DNA of 64,000 nt, taken from positions 2,666,001-2,730,000 of the forward strand of contig JADPYG010000088.1 in assembly GCA_017654735.1 (NCBI GenBank). The letters are read 5' to 3'. Within the stretch, counting starts at the first letter, position 1. Each line of letters begins with the position of its first letter. Below are positions 27,385 to 38,587 of this stretch, in pieces. The notes below the pieces were generated by a model. The model searched no databases and was not told the origin of the DNA. It saw only the letters and a list, made by a program, of their open reading frames with translations. This DNA is from Vishniacozyma victoriae (lineage: Eukaryota > Basidiomycota > Tremellomycetes > Tremellales > Bulleribasidiaceae). A program made the position numbers and the translations under genes.

Positions 27385-27587
27385 TCGGTAGCTGATTCCA
27401 TCTGTCCGATTTTGAGTGAGCGAGGAAGTTGTTGGTATACTAACCCGTAATGTATGATATGACTTTATGAACAGAGGTTAAACATCTTTCAACTTAATCT
27501 ATACGCTACGCCCCGTGCCTGAGAGATTGACCGGGCATCCGGATTTTTGAATCAACCTATACATACTCTGTCAATTACACAGCTACA
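27385..27587. promoter_or_regulatory. Divergent promoter region DOCK/Rieske fusion
   Basis: Only 203 bases separate the two divergent start codons, so promoter elements must be shared or interleaved. The sequence is moderately AT-rich around 27440-27500. I recognise no specific factor site. Confidence 0.5.
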
Positions 27588-29531
27588 ATGACAAAGAGCT
27601 TCGTAAAGTGAGTCAATGAAGCCGTAGAGACGGTCGTATACAGACCTGCCTCCAGTGGAACGCTGATCAAACAGAATATGCCCTCTGAAAAAGACATTCT
27701 CTCATACCCGATTCCGACTTTCGATCAGAACAGTAGACGCCCCGACAGTGTACCACCGCCTCCTTCTGTTTAGAGTCAACAAGCCTACCCAGACAGTTGG
27801 ATCCGATGCTGAAGCTGCCGATGTGGCCACATGGAGAGCACCAGAGCTCTACTGTATGGAGGAGACCTGTCCGCATCTAGGCGCACCGCTCAGTCATGCC
27901 GAGCTAGAGGATATCGAGGATAGTATGGCGATTGTATGTCCATGGCATCAATATGACTTTGGTAAGCAGCTTGCTTCTAAGTGAGGACATCCAGCTGACA
28001 AACTTAGATCTGCGTGACGGTTCGAGCTGTAAGTCAATTTATAGAGCTGGGCTGATGACCAGCAACGGGACTAAAGGCATGTACATATGAAGTCCAAGTA
28101 CGAGGCAGTGAGAACGATGCAGAGGTATTCATCGAATCACCTCGGGTAGATGGACTGGAGACGAGCAGGCAGTGGGAGCTAGTTGATATCAGAGGTGTCA
28201 GTGAAGGTCAGTATCTCTTCTACTCGTCTGAGCATGGCTGACGGTCAGAATTCGCCGATCCCCCAATGCCATCACTCGCTGCCCTCACCATCGACCAGGC
28301 CCCAGAAGCAGGCCCATCCCGCCGATCCCGACCAGCCGGTACAGCCGCCTCATTACCTGAAGAACTCCCAAATTCGCTCCTCGGTTTTGCCCATTTGATC
28401 TTGAGAACGTCCGATCCCGAGCTGAAATGCCTCTTGACCAAAGAAGCTGTATCGAGAATGAGGAGTGGGAAGTTAAAGTCTATCAGACCTAGTAAAGGGG
28501 AGATTCAGCGTATAAGGGATGAACAGGGATTGATTGATGAGCCACCAAGAGAGGTGGATATGGTGGCTCCTGACAAGGCGCCGAAGCGGTATGTCGCCAT
28601 CCCAACCCAATGAGATAGGAGCTGAATCGCCAGGGGCAAAGGAGCGACTGAGAAGTCTCGTATCCTCATGCTCCGTAAGTCCCTTATAATTTTAGTGGTA
28701 TCTCTCTGATCAGCAGACGCTCTGGCGAATATCGAGCAATACGCTATCGACCTAGCATGGGACATCATAGCTCGCTTTGCCGATTTCGAGGTCAACGGTG
28801 AGCGTTTACCGGTAGAGTATTTCCTCGACTGGGCAAAAGTAGCCGAAGACGAGGCCAAGCATTTCACTCTACTCTCGAAGCGACTAGGGGTAAGTCTCAT
28901 GCACTATCACTCGCTGACGTATCAGGAACTTGGTTCACATTTCGGAGCATACAGTGGTATGTCCACAGATATGGTGCCTTTTCAAGCTGATAAGTTAGTC
29001 CACGCTGGATTATGGGAATCAGCTACCGAAACGGCCCACTCGCTAATGGCTCGAATAGCCATCATCCACCTCGTGGCCGAAGCGAGAGGCATCGATATGA
29101 ATCCTATGACCATGGCCAAACTTCAATCAGCAGGAGACAAGGAAAGTACCCGGGTTCTGACAATCATTCACGCCGATGAAATCACTCGTACGTCCCTCTC
29201 CTGTCACAAGATACTTACACACAGATGTCACGACGGGTCATCGATGGTTCACCTGGTTATGCCAGAAACAGGGTGTGGATCCAATCAAGACTTTCCGAGA
29301 AGAGGTATTTGCGAATTTTCACGGCAAAATCAAAGGCCCTTTCAATGCCGAGGATAGGTTGAAGGCTGTCAGTCCTTCAAAATCTTTATGAGCGTTTACT
29401 GATGTCAGGGCTTGACGCCGGACTACTACGAGGATCTGACTGGTCATGGGTGGAACTCTGACAAGACACATCGGTATGGTGATGTCACCAAGGCGCCCGG
29501 CGACGAACACATGCACCCGCGTCTCAAGTGA
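27588..29531 (+). CDS. Rieske [2Fe-2S] - DUF455 ferritin-like di-iron fusion protein
   Basis: About eight exons join in frame to a 517-residue protein starting MTKSFVKICPLKK. Residues 30-150 form a Rieske domain with cluster ligands Cys72/His74 (TCPHLGAPLSH) and Cys95/His98 (VCPWHQYDFDLRDG). Residues 195-517 match the DUF455 ferritin-like family. The likely di-iron ligands are Glu291 (HALANIEQYAIDLA), Glu330/His333 (AEDEAKHF), Glu394 (LVAEARGID) and Glu427/His430 (HADEITH), which is a full EExxH-type set. A Rieske cluster is normally an electron donor to an iron oxygenase centre, so the fusion suggests a one-chain oxidase or hydroxylase needing only a reductase. Substrate unknown. No targeting peptide is clear. 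The first two junctions were chosen to remove the in-frame TGA at 27664. Confidence 0.88.
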
Positions 29532-29629
29532 TTTGAACATACGATCACGTACATGTATGCATTTACAATGAACTGGATTTGAGAATATGCACTCTAGTCT
29601 TGATAGCCATGTATACATCTATTAATATG

Positions 29630-31729
29630 CTAATTGAGCAAGTTCCTAAGCCCAGAAGGTCCCCTCGCTTCCTCCATAGGCTCATCCTTGTCTTTATCTC
29701 CATCCCCGTCTCTATTCTGATCACGATCAGGATTTGCAGGCTGCGTAACCCCATCATTTTGTCGGCGTTGTAAATCTCTAGCTCTCTGAGACATATGATC
29801 AAAAGGAGAGGTCGAATACGTCGCCGAGCTCGTCAAGGGATGTTGTATGATGCCTTCGTTTAGTTGAGCCAAGCTTAGAGGTCGATTGGTGTCTTGGGTC
29901 GAGTAAGTAGCAGGCCTGGGTGAGGTGGCAGTAGTACGACTTGATTGTCGAGGATCAGGGAAGTTCGCCGAGCGGCCACGATGTTGTGAAGATACCGTGC
30001 GTTCTAGTCGTCAGTCCAAGTCGGCAGACTGTGCAAAGGAGACATACCGGTCATCCTAGGTCGTTCATCACGACTAACAGGTCTAGGACCCGCTAGATTC
30101 GCCAAAACATCCGAAGCCATCAACGTCTCGTAGTGCTGCTGCAATTCGTAAGTCTGACGATTTAATTTATCGCGCATAGCTCTGATTTCCGCGGCATCAG
30201 GAGCTGTACGTTAGTCAATCCAAGGACGAGGGTTAGCGAGGCGCGGAGGTGACTTACGATGAGTGTGGCTGACCCAGTTGAGCATCTGAAGCATGGATGA
30301 AGTCGAGTGAAGATGGTTCCGAGCGTTATCGACCCTTTCTTCATTCAGAGACGCGGTAAGTCGACGGATATGCTCTTCGAGCGCATGTACACGATGCGAC
30401 ACGTCGACCTCAGGGCCGGGAGAATAGTATGATGGTTCGGCGTAGGGCGAAGGTACACCATATCGATCGGTAGGTGGACGCGCAGCGTTGGGATGTAGGC
30501 GGGAGTAGGATGGATCATGACTCGACCCAGGCTGACGCGCATCCCAGAACCCTCTCGAGGTAGGACGCTCGCCACCTCGAGGAAGCACGGTCTCGCCAGT
30601 TTGTAAATTATAGCCAAACACCCTTTGATCCTTTGGTGGAGATGGTACGCTGTAGGGCTTGTCGGGTCGCATCCATCCTGCAATCCTGTCATTTGGATCT
30701 TCAGTGGGGGACGTAGCCATGCCCGACGACTCGGCTTGATTGGGACGAGCGGATTTACGTTTGATTTGAGCAAGTAGTTGCGGCTCGCCGCGTCGGAAAA
30801 GGTGATGGCGGAATTCCCAGGCTTGAGGGTCGGAACTTGTCGCAAACAAGTCGTTTACCTGACAGTCAGTGAGAGATCAGACTGGGTCCAAAGAACTGAC
30901 TTTGTTGAACCTGATCGTCAGCAATAATAATGCGGGGATAGAGCGGACTTACGAATACATGTTGAGTTGACGCACGAAGCTTTGCCAGTTGTTGTGTTTG
31001 AAGAAACGGGGCAATACGATCCTACTTGTCAGCGAAATAAAACGTCGAAATGATGTGAAATTTTGCTTACTTGGCAAATTCCGTTGGATTGGGACATGTA
31101 AACACTGATCCATCCGGCGACCATTGTATCAGTCCTGTTCTCGCTATGTCCTCATCCTCTAACATGGCATACAGCTTCCCAACAAAGGCAGCTTGTGTCT
31201 TGAGTGGAGGATTGACGAGTGGTTGACCATTCGATAGATTATATGAAGGTGGAGATGGCATCTGAGACGGCGCCGAGGTCGAGAGTTGAGGGAGCTGTTG
31301 TTGATGTTGGCGATTACTCGAGCGCGAGGACGAGGACGAGTATGCCATATGTTCAGGTTCGCTTGGGGCTGATGTAGCCCATTTTGGTGCCATCATACGT
31401 GGTTGAGTAGACAGCGGTGCAGGATCTCGAGAGTCGTTGGCATGCCGTGGTGATCCAGGTGGTGACGAGTTAGCGGATGTGGATTGTGGGAACCTAGAGG
31501 ACGTCGCGCTATTAGGCAGACGATGCGAGTCGATATCCATCATTGAGTTGTTTGCGAATTGAGCTGTCCGAGCTTCAACATAGTCCGAGAGCCGCTCAGG
31601 GTTCGGCTTTCCCTCTCCGTCCTTTATCGATTCGTTATTAATTTCGTTACGAGCCTTCTTCTCTGGACTTGTTCCTCCTCTAAGCGATAGGCGCCGCTTT
31701 GCGTTGCTGTCGAAACCGTCCTGACTCAT
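29630..31729 (-). CDS. HSF-type DNA-binding transcription factor
   Basis: The start ATG (31729) opens a disordered Ser/Pro-rich region of about 185 residues. The winged-helix HSF domain follows: AAFVGKLYAMLEDEDIA, GLIQWSPDGSVF, EFAKIVLPRFFKHNNWQ, SFVRQLNMYSFNKVNDLF, then WEFRHHLFRRGEPQLLAQIK. It resembles fungal HSF/Sfl1/Mga1-like factors more than Skn7, since no receiver domain is present. A heptad-like segment (VSHRVHALEEHIRRLTASLN) probably oligomerises. The C-terminus is rich in Asp/Arg/Asn and ends GPSGLRNLLN. Within the domain a 10-base exon (30901-30910) codes for FNK. The gene has a spliced leader with upstream ORFs, which suggests translational control. It ends 98 bases from the converging Rieske fusion gene. 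Confidence 0.87.
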
Positions 31730-31733
31730 CCAT
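31680..31733 (-). promoter_or_regulatory. Overlapping upstream ORF, ATG 4 bases before main start
   Basis: The sequence ATGGATGAG places an ATG (31733) four bases upstream of the HSF-type start, in another frame. It opens 17 codons ending at TAG (31682-31680). Initiation there would bypass the main start. Confidence 0.55.
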
Positions 31734-31770
31734 AAACGTGGAAGAAAGGTTCAGGATACCGAGGCGTCAT
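31726..31770 (-). promoter_or_regulatory. Upstream ORF ending in ATGA overlap with HSF-type start
   Basis: A 14-codon frame begins at ATG 31770 (MTPRYPEPFFHVYG). Its TGA (31728-31726) overlaps the main ATG (31729-31727) as ATGA. This termination-reinitiation geometry would tie translation of the factor to translation of the upstream peptide. Confidence 0.6.
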
Positions 31771-31830
31771 CAAGGGATGCGAAATCCAGTGATTACTTTG
31801 TTTCGAAAGTCGAAGGTAGAGAAGGTGAAT

Positions 31831-32159
31831 CTGAGGTTCTGTCAGCAACCCGCTCTAATCTCATCTAGCCTTCCCCGAATCCGATACCACGCAAAGGGCG
31901 TTGAAGACGATCCTATCTTCCCCACTCGACCCCTTGTTCCTCTCGACGCCACCGAATAAACAATCACAAAGCAAGCCCCACTCCACACCGCCTTGTGATC
32001 TCGAAGTTGCCGAATCTGGGGAAGGCGTACTCACTAAGCTGTATTCAAGTGGATCTAGCACCAGCAGCTATCCTTCCAAGGACTCTGAAGCCTTTGATGT
32101 CGAGGATCTACATTCGTCAGCAAACGACAAGGGAATCACACAGTGCTTCGGAAACTTAC
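31831..32159 (-). other. Two leader introns of the HSF-type gene
   Basis: On the minus strand, GTAAGT (32159) to GCTGACGAATGTAG (32108) forms a 52-base intron. GTGAGT (32034) to GCTGACAGAACCTCAG (31831) forms a 204-base intron. Both have the donor, branch and acceptor style of the verified introns here. The exon after the second intron has in-frame stops before the main ATG, so these appear to be 5' UTR introns. Confidence 0.6.
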
Positions 32160-33931
32160 CGACGGTAGGGAGCCTGATATTCCTTGGGCTAATTTTATTC
32201 GTTTCGAGTCCGACAGAGATGTGCTCGGATTGTGAAAGATTGGGCAAGTGCCGAAATCCGTGTAATAGAAGAGTGATAGTCTGATTAATGCCGTGGCTTG
32301 GAAAGTTCGCCGATCAAGCGAAGCCAGACTAGTGGGTCAAAGGGGGTATGACAGGTACCAATGATCCAAGCGTTGTGTGAAACGCCCTCCGTTGTGTTTA
32401 GTTACCGTTGTGTCGGTCCAGGGCGCCAAGCTGGTCGAGTGTCTGAAGGGAGTCGGCTCGAAGGAAGCTTCGATTGAATAAAGGAAGGTTTATGCAATAG
32501 ATTGTGCTTCCCAAATTCGTGTTGTTTACCGCTGAGATGCCCGGAGTATCGGAAGTCGAGGTTTTGAATTATCGAGTGTGTGTTGAGGCACACAACTGTA
32601 TATGTGTGTCTGGTTGATAATTGTGACGCAAAGAAATGGTGGCGTTGTTCGGATAGATGAAACAGGGTGCAAGTCACATGCGACGATGGGGGACCTGGCA
32701 GATGAACCTTATAGTTTTGGAACTTGGTTGGAGCCGACAGTTGGTGGGAGTGAGTTAAAAGTGGAGTTGACTTCAACGCCGTCCTTTGTGCTACGCAATT
32801 GAAACGCCGAGCGGATGTACTCGGGCGCTAGTGATCGAGTTGGTTGATCCCAGTGATCGCGTACTGTACCACTAGCGTAAGGTCCGGCGAAAACGGTGAA
32901 AAGGCCGGATGATTGGTTGAGAAGGAGATGCGGATTTGACGATTTAAAAAGAAACCTTGATACGCAGGAAAAGAAGCGATGTATCGATTCTTCTGCGTAG
33001 GAACTTAGGTGGGACGATCGGAATAAGAAGAACAAGTGACGCTAAAAGGCATGCGCGCAAGTTCCACAAGCAAGATCGAACCTTTGCCTGACACCGGTAT
33101 AACGTGATCACCCCGCTCCGAAAAGGCACCCATTCATCCCCTAGGAGGCTCAGTGTTCTTGCGTCACGACGCGAAGGGTTAATCAGTTCGCCGAAATTAG
33201 GTATTTACCCATCACATAGGGGAGATTCCGGCGTCTTTCGGTACTATTTGCAGGGCAGATAGGGCAAGGTGTACGCAGGCTACAATTACCATTTCGTTCC
33301 TGATAAATTCGATCTGTTGGGCGTTTGAATAATCCGCCGAATTATTCGGGTTGGAGCACTACAGTGCCTGAAGGCATGAGCTCGCTCGATTTAAAACCCG
33401 TTCACCTCCCAGATCACCCAGCTCGGAGGGGGAAACGCCGAGATGAAAAGAATGCGAAGTCCTTCAACCGGGGGGTCGGTCCGAGAGTAGATCAGATCTC
33501 GGCAACAAGTTGCTCCTTCTTTAGACGCGGGCGACAAGACTTCCGAGCGGGCAAGAAGGTTTAAGATTCTCGCTCCACCGCACATTCCATGGCCAGATCT
33601 CAAACTTACCGAAATACCCATAGCAAATCAGAAGAATCTGTGCCTGATGACAAGGTCATCAATTGTTCGCTAGCAGGAGAATAAAATGTGGAGCATAATT
33701 GAACACTGTCCAGAGATGCCCATGTTCATTCACGCGTCAGCGGCGTGCAAAAGCCCCCGAGTCATTCGGGAACATCCTCAGAGGGAAAGAACCATCTAGT
33801 CGGACGATCGGAGATCTGTAGCCCGCACGACCCGTGTCAATTATATAATTTACCCCATACAACTTGCATAAGCGTAAGCGCAAGGCGGATCTGGACTGTC
33901 CATAGAGATCTATTTTCAAGTTGCATGGGCC
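32160..33931. other. 1.8 kb region without a convincing gene
   Basis: Between the spliced HSF-type leader and the GWT1 stop I see only unconvincing open frames (up to about 125 codons, no motifs, no consistent splicing). The region probably holds the distal promoter and further leader of the HSF-type gene plus the GWT1 3' end. A perfect GAAGCTTC (32464-32471) fits a two-unit heat-shock-element core (GAAnnTTC) but is short enough to be chance. A noncoding RNA cannot be excluded. Confidence 0.45.
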
Positions 33932-35881
33932 CTAACCGATCTTCCATCGAAGTCCCCGCCCTATCCACGAGAGAGAGCAGAGGACGCTACTATATGCTAC
34001 AAGTACGAGTATGGCTATACGGTCCCCTACGTACATGGTCCGTATGGACACATTGATTAGACCCGTCAACAGGTTGGCAGCAAGAAAAACGGCTAGGCCG
34101 TTCTTGTTGATGGCTTCCAGCAGTGGAGGCACGGCATTGCCGCCGGATGAGAATAGGCTAATCTCAATGACGAGGTAGCCAAACAGAAAGGTGGTATTGT
34201 ACGCAGCAACCCACAGCACATATGGCAGGTTTGCCTACTGATCAGTACGTCACTGAAAACAGGGACCTACAACTCTGCGCGAGATGTCCAGACCACATAG
34301 CCGGACCGCCAGCGTTGCAATCCACCATCCAAAGGCATAGCTAAACAGCTCCAATGCCAGCTCGGTCCTTCGCTTGGCCATGTGTGAGCGGATGTGCTCT
34401 TCTTGCGATTTCGTGACGACAGCATTGGCTTTCGGTGGGAGTGTTGCGTGCATGATATGTTCACCCGTCGACAGGCCTATGCAGTAAATCGCAACGTAGC
34501 CTGTGTGTTAGCTATTGGGACCCTCGTCTAGCGTAACTTACCTGGCAAACTGACGAGTCCCTCTTTGTTCTGTCCAATCAGACCTACTCGCGCACTAGAC
34601 AGTACCCAGCTGAGCAGCCCCGCCTTGTGCAAGCTGATCTCATGGACTATACGTCAGCGAAGTCTGCGGGGTAAGAAAGAAGACTGACCAAGACCTATCA
34701 CAACAGCGATGGCACTCCATCTCAGGAAGCTGCGCCTGATGGGCCATAGGACAGTCCCAAAGACAGGCAATATCGCCAGAGTAAAGAAGAAATTCCAGTG
34801 AACCCCATATTCAGTAATGTGCTCCTGACAGTCAGCTCGATTCTCAAATGTAGAGGCGCAGCTTACCGGATACTCGACGCCTTTGACCATGATGACCCTG
34901 ACCAAACCAAGTAGGATCAGGGGTGTTGCCTTGTAAAGTGACTTGCCCAATTTTCGTAACCGACTTTGGCCCGGGGTCGAGGCAAAGGCCCTAGTAGACA
35001 CGACTCCCAGGGAGAACACAAAAGATCCCACACCCATATCCATCTATATCTCAGCGCTACCCAGGCTGATAACTTACAAGACTAGTCCCGAAATTCTCAC
35101 ATTTCCCCTGTATCCTCGGAAACACCTTGAAATCGACGGCAAGAATGCAATGTATAGTCATAATCATCATGTGAGCCCTGTAGACCGACAAGAAAGGTAA
35201 TCTAGCTTGAGCCTGCCTGAGTCGAGCGGCATTTGGTGAAGGATAACTAGATTGTTGAGATTGAAGGGTTCCTGGACCTGCGATTTCGGGTGTAGGTAAG
35301 ATATCGATTGCGGTATGTGTATGGGTAGATGGGGTAGGCGAATGTCGTCTCTTTCGCGCCTTGTCGGTCGGTGTCTCTGGCGCCAGCATGCTAGGGGATG
35401 GTGCAGAAGAACCCAGCGAGACACCGCTTGAAGTGGCCGAGGTCGGTTGTGGTGAATGCGATTGTGACTGTAGTGCTTCTGCCGGCTCCTCGTCCGAATC
35501 CGACTCGTCGAGCCATTCTCCCTTCGACCTCTCCTTCCTCTTCTGCGCCGTAGTAGTTGATTGCCCAACACCGGTCGACCGGCTGGTGACATAAAGATAC
35601 CCCGAGATTGCAAGCAAGAAAGCATTGAACGTATAGGGTCGTTCCGAGAATATCGTCACACTGAGCAGGATAGGTAGGACCATTGAAAGAAAGTCGAGGA
35701 GAGGGTTCGCTTTACGGTTCTGAACAATACAAGCATATAAGACATAGGAAGACTGCACATCAGTCCCGCTCAGGTAGTGAGCTCACCAAAGCAGCTAAAG
35801 TCACGGCATTTATACTCCAGATTGACCCTCCTGGATTATTGGCATGAAAAGCCTCCTTGACCGACTTGTAGTCGTCCATTT
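33932..35881 (-). CDS. GWT1: GWT1/PIG-W inositol acyltransferase
   Basis: An ER membrane enzyme that acylates inositol of GlcN-PI during GPI-anchor synthesis, needed for mannoprotein anchoring to the fungal wall. The start [19 protein letters not shown] leads into helices such as [10 protein letters not shown] and [12 protein letters not shown] Ser/Pro/Thr-rich cytoplasmic loop (about residues 85-190) follows. The family core is [50 protein letters not shown] and [16 protein letters not shown]. The C-terminal exon has [37 protein letters not shown] and [13 protein letters not shown]. It is the protein family inhibited by manogepix-type antifungals. The promoter is shared with GAR1 (312 bp). 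Confidence 0.93.
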
Positions 35882-36193
35882 TGGTAAGTGTTATGTGCTG
35901 TGAATACCGCTGCTCATCGATGCACACTAGACCATGAGGTGTACAGGCAGACTAAAGCAATCACGTCTAGAATCTAGAATGGGGGCCCGAGGAATCTTCT
36001 GAACGGAATCAATTTTCGAAAAACGAAATCTTGGGCCTGAGGACCAGTTGGTTGCTTGAGCTTATAGCCTATACCTACATTACCTATATCCTTCTCTCGC
36101 CATCACCACTCGCACTCAAAGGAACGACTGGGGAAAAGGATTGAATAAGGAGCAGCCTAATATACCCGAAAGTACAAGAAATAGGACACAAGA
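35882..36193. promoter_or_regulatory. Divergent promoter region GWT1/GAR1
   Basis: The 312 bases between the divergent start codons hold both promoters. I see no element I can name with confidence. Confidence 0.45.
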
Positions 36194-36993
36194 ATGAGCA
36201 GAGGATTCTCAAGAGGTGGAAGTGACCGAGGCTTTGGAGGTCGAGGAGGTGGCTTTGGTGGACGAGGTAGGTCCCTCCTATGAGTCTTGTAGGCTATACT
36301 GGACGTATGACTGACGATCAGGAGGTGGTCGAGGTGGTGGACGAGGTGGATTCTCAAGTTACGGACCACCCGATACCGTTCAAGGTAAGTCTCTCACCCA
36401 GTCCAATGATCATAATGCTCATGATCGCAGAGGTCGGATCATTCCTTCACCCCGTCGAGTCCGAGATGCTATGCTCCCTAGTCACACCAACAAGGATCCC
36501 TTACTTTAACGCCCCCATCTACCTAGAAAACAAGACACAAATCGGTAAAGTCGATGAAATCCTCGGTCCTATCAATGAAGTATTCTTCACTGTCAAGATG
36601 GAACAAGGAATGGTCGCTAGCAGTTTCAAGAAGGAAGACAAAGTCTACATTGGAGGTGACAAATTATTGCCAATAGAGCGATTCCTACCTAAACCCAAGG
36701 GTACTACCGAGAGTACGTCCCTCCTCTCCATAAAGTGACTTATGCTGATAAGTGTAGAGAAGGTCGGTGGACGAGGTGGAGGACGTGGAGGTGCACGAGG
36801 AGGTAGCCGAGGTGGACCACCCATGCGAGGTGGTAGGGGAGGAGCAAGGGGTGGTGGACGAGGTGGATTCGGTGATCGAGGAGGTGGACGAGGTGGTGGA
36901 CGAGGAGGATTCGTTTCCAGAGGCGCACCAAGGGGTGGACGAGGTGGGTTCGGCGACCGTGGAGGCGGACGAGGTGGCCGAGGTGGATACTAG
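36194..36993 (+). CDS. GAR1: H/ACA snoRNP protein Gar1
   Basis: A core subunit of H/ACA RNPs that guide pseudouridylation of rRNA and snRNA. Four exons give a bipartite GAR protein. It has an N-terminal Arg/Gly block ([20 protein letters not shown]). The central Gar1 beta-barrel has [52 protein letters not shown] and [21 protein letters not shown] long C-terminal RGG block ends GGRGGRGGY. The order and spacing match Gar1 from yeast to human. It converges on a hydrolase gene across about 185 bases. Confidence 0.95.
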
Positions 36994-37178
36994 ATTGCGG
37001 ATACATGTACAATATCGCTTGGATTCGTGTGCTGATGGTGCTGACTTTGGTGCTGATGTTCCCCAGCCGCGTCACAGATGGACTTTGCTGCGACTTCTTA
37101 TCGGGGGTATGCTAGTTCGACGTCGCTTGGTTTTGTCCGCTGGTTCCGTGTCCTAATGTCTGCTGCTACCCCTCCACC

Positions 37179-38587
37179 TCAGGACAGACAAGCCAGCAAA
37201 CTCCGCTGCAATACCTCAGCAGGTCCACCCCGTTCCGGCCAACTCAAACATGCCTCCGAATGCAACCCTCCCTCATTCTCAACAAGATCAAGATCTACCC
37301 CAGCTCCCTTAGCGGCTTGGGCAAAATCGAGGCCGGGACCATAAAACCACTCGGCCGTTCCATAATGTATCAACATCTTTGTCCGGCGCTTGGAGAGAAT
37401 TTTGAGAGTATACTGGACGAATGGCGAGGACGTATCTGCTGCAGGTGAGATTAAGGGATGATGCGCTGAGAGATTGGAGAAAGTTGACTCGTTGAACCAG
37501 TCGAGGTGGGTCATTGGTTCTTTATACGTCCAGGAGTCGTGTGAAGTGCCGGGGTATCGAGCCAGATAACAGCTAGCAGCGTTCTTGAGCTGGGGGGTAT
37601 TGACGAAATCAGGATACAGCCCAGCATCGGAAGGGGGCAATTTCAACCAGGGCTGATTTGTCAGTTCACACCCACTAGTCAACCACTTACAGAAATCATG
37701 GCCACTGCCCTTGGTACCCCAAGAGACCCCTTGCCCGCTTGATCTATCGCAACCAGGTAACTCAATATACTCCAAGAAAGTCCCCCTCCCGCTGAATTCC
37801 CAATTACCGTTATATCCTTTGCAGAATATCCGATATTTCGCAAATACGCATACGAAGCCAAACCATCAAGAAGAGATACAGGGAACGATCTCTCTAAAGA
37901 GAGAGCTCGGGTGATTGAAGGTGCTAGGATCCGGTAGCCTGGTGGGAGGTTGCGAGCGAGGGAAAAGATTGGGCGGTCGTTCAGCGGATGTCCCGAGACA
38001 TAGCCTCCCCCTGCTAGCCACAGGATTACTTTCTTTGTCTTTCCAGGCTTGCTATCAAGTACTTCAGAGATTGGGACGTGGTCGAGCCAGAAACAGGAGA
38101 CCGGATTCCGGGCAAGATCGTCCTTGTCGAGTACTCCAGTACACAACTCCCTGGCGAGAGGGGGTATCGTATCTTCCGATACCACAAGTCTTCCCTCTAA
38201 TACCAAGCCGGCTGCCCTGGCGACCCGCTCAGCCTTCTCCAACCCACGTCTGGCCAACCACCTTGATACGCCCAGCCCAAAATCAGGAGCTAGGCCAATA
38301 CTAGTGATAGACCAGAGGAATCCACTGGCACCGTACGCCCAATAACCCCGACCGCAGGCTTTCATGAATGAGCGATGAGGCGGGAGATTATGTGGGTGAA
38401 GATGAAGTATGGCGTTCTTGGGACGCAGGAATATCGACAATGGGATATAGATGAGGAAAAAGGGGAACGTGATGATGGTGCCAATGAGAAGGATGATGCG
38501 AATGACCCAATGAATGGTGGACGATAGTCGCAGAGGAAGGAAGGGTAGCGGAGGCTGCAAGACGTTGACGGGTAGTAGAGGCATCAT
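37179..38587 (-). CDS. Membrane-anchored HSL-like alpha/beta hydrolase, copy 1
   Basis: Two exons split after the MIS of AVAMIS encode an esterase/lipase-like protein of about 485 residues. A hydrophobic N-terminal segment (HWVIRIILLIGTIITFPFF, then LIYIPLSIFL) should anchor it in a membrane, with the shared motif LHPHNLPPHRSFM next. The hydrolase domain has an oxyanion box LAGGGYVSGHP, the nucleophile elbow TVIGNSAGGG and a C-terminal catalytic His in EGGLHSEACL. An acidic residue in GTAEWFYGPG is the likely third triad member. The HSL-family His of HGGG is Ala here. Its neighbour upstream on the same strand is a diverged tandem copy with the intron at the same place. Substrate unknown; sterol-ester or lipid deacylation is a guess. 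Confidence 0.82.

Noticed and set aside
27664..27666. In-frame TGA at the start of the Rieske fusion gene, suggesting a broken gene
   Set aside because: CTGATCAAACAG just after it is a normal branch and acceptor. Splicing from 27608 to 27674 removes the stop and keeps frame.
31901..32284. A 127-codon plus-strand frame opposite the HSF-type leader
   Set aside because: It overlaps two well-formed minus-strand introns and has no motif.
32402..33035. Overlapping 108-124 codon minus-strand frames in the gene-poor block
   Set aside because: No domain, no consistent splice joins and amino-acid composition like noncoding DNA.
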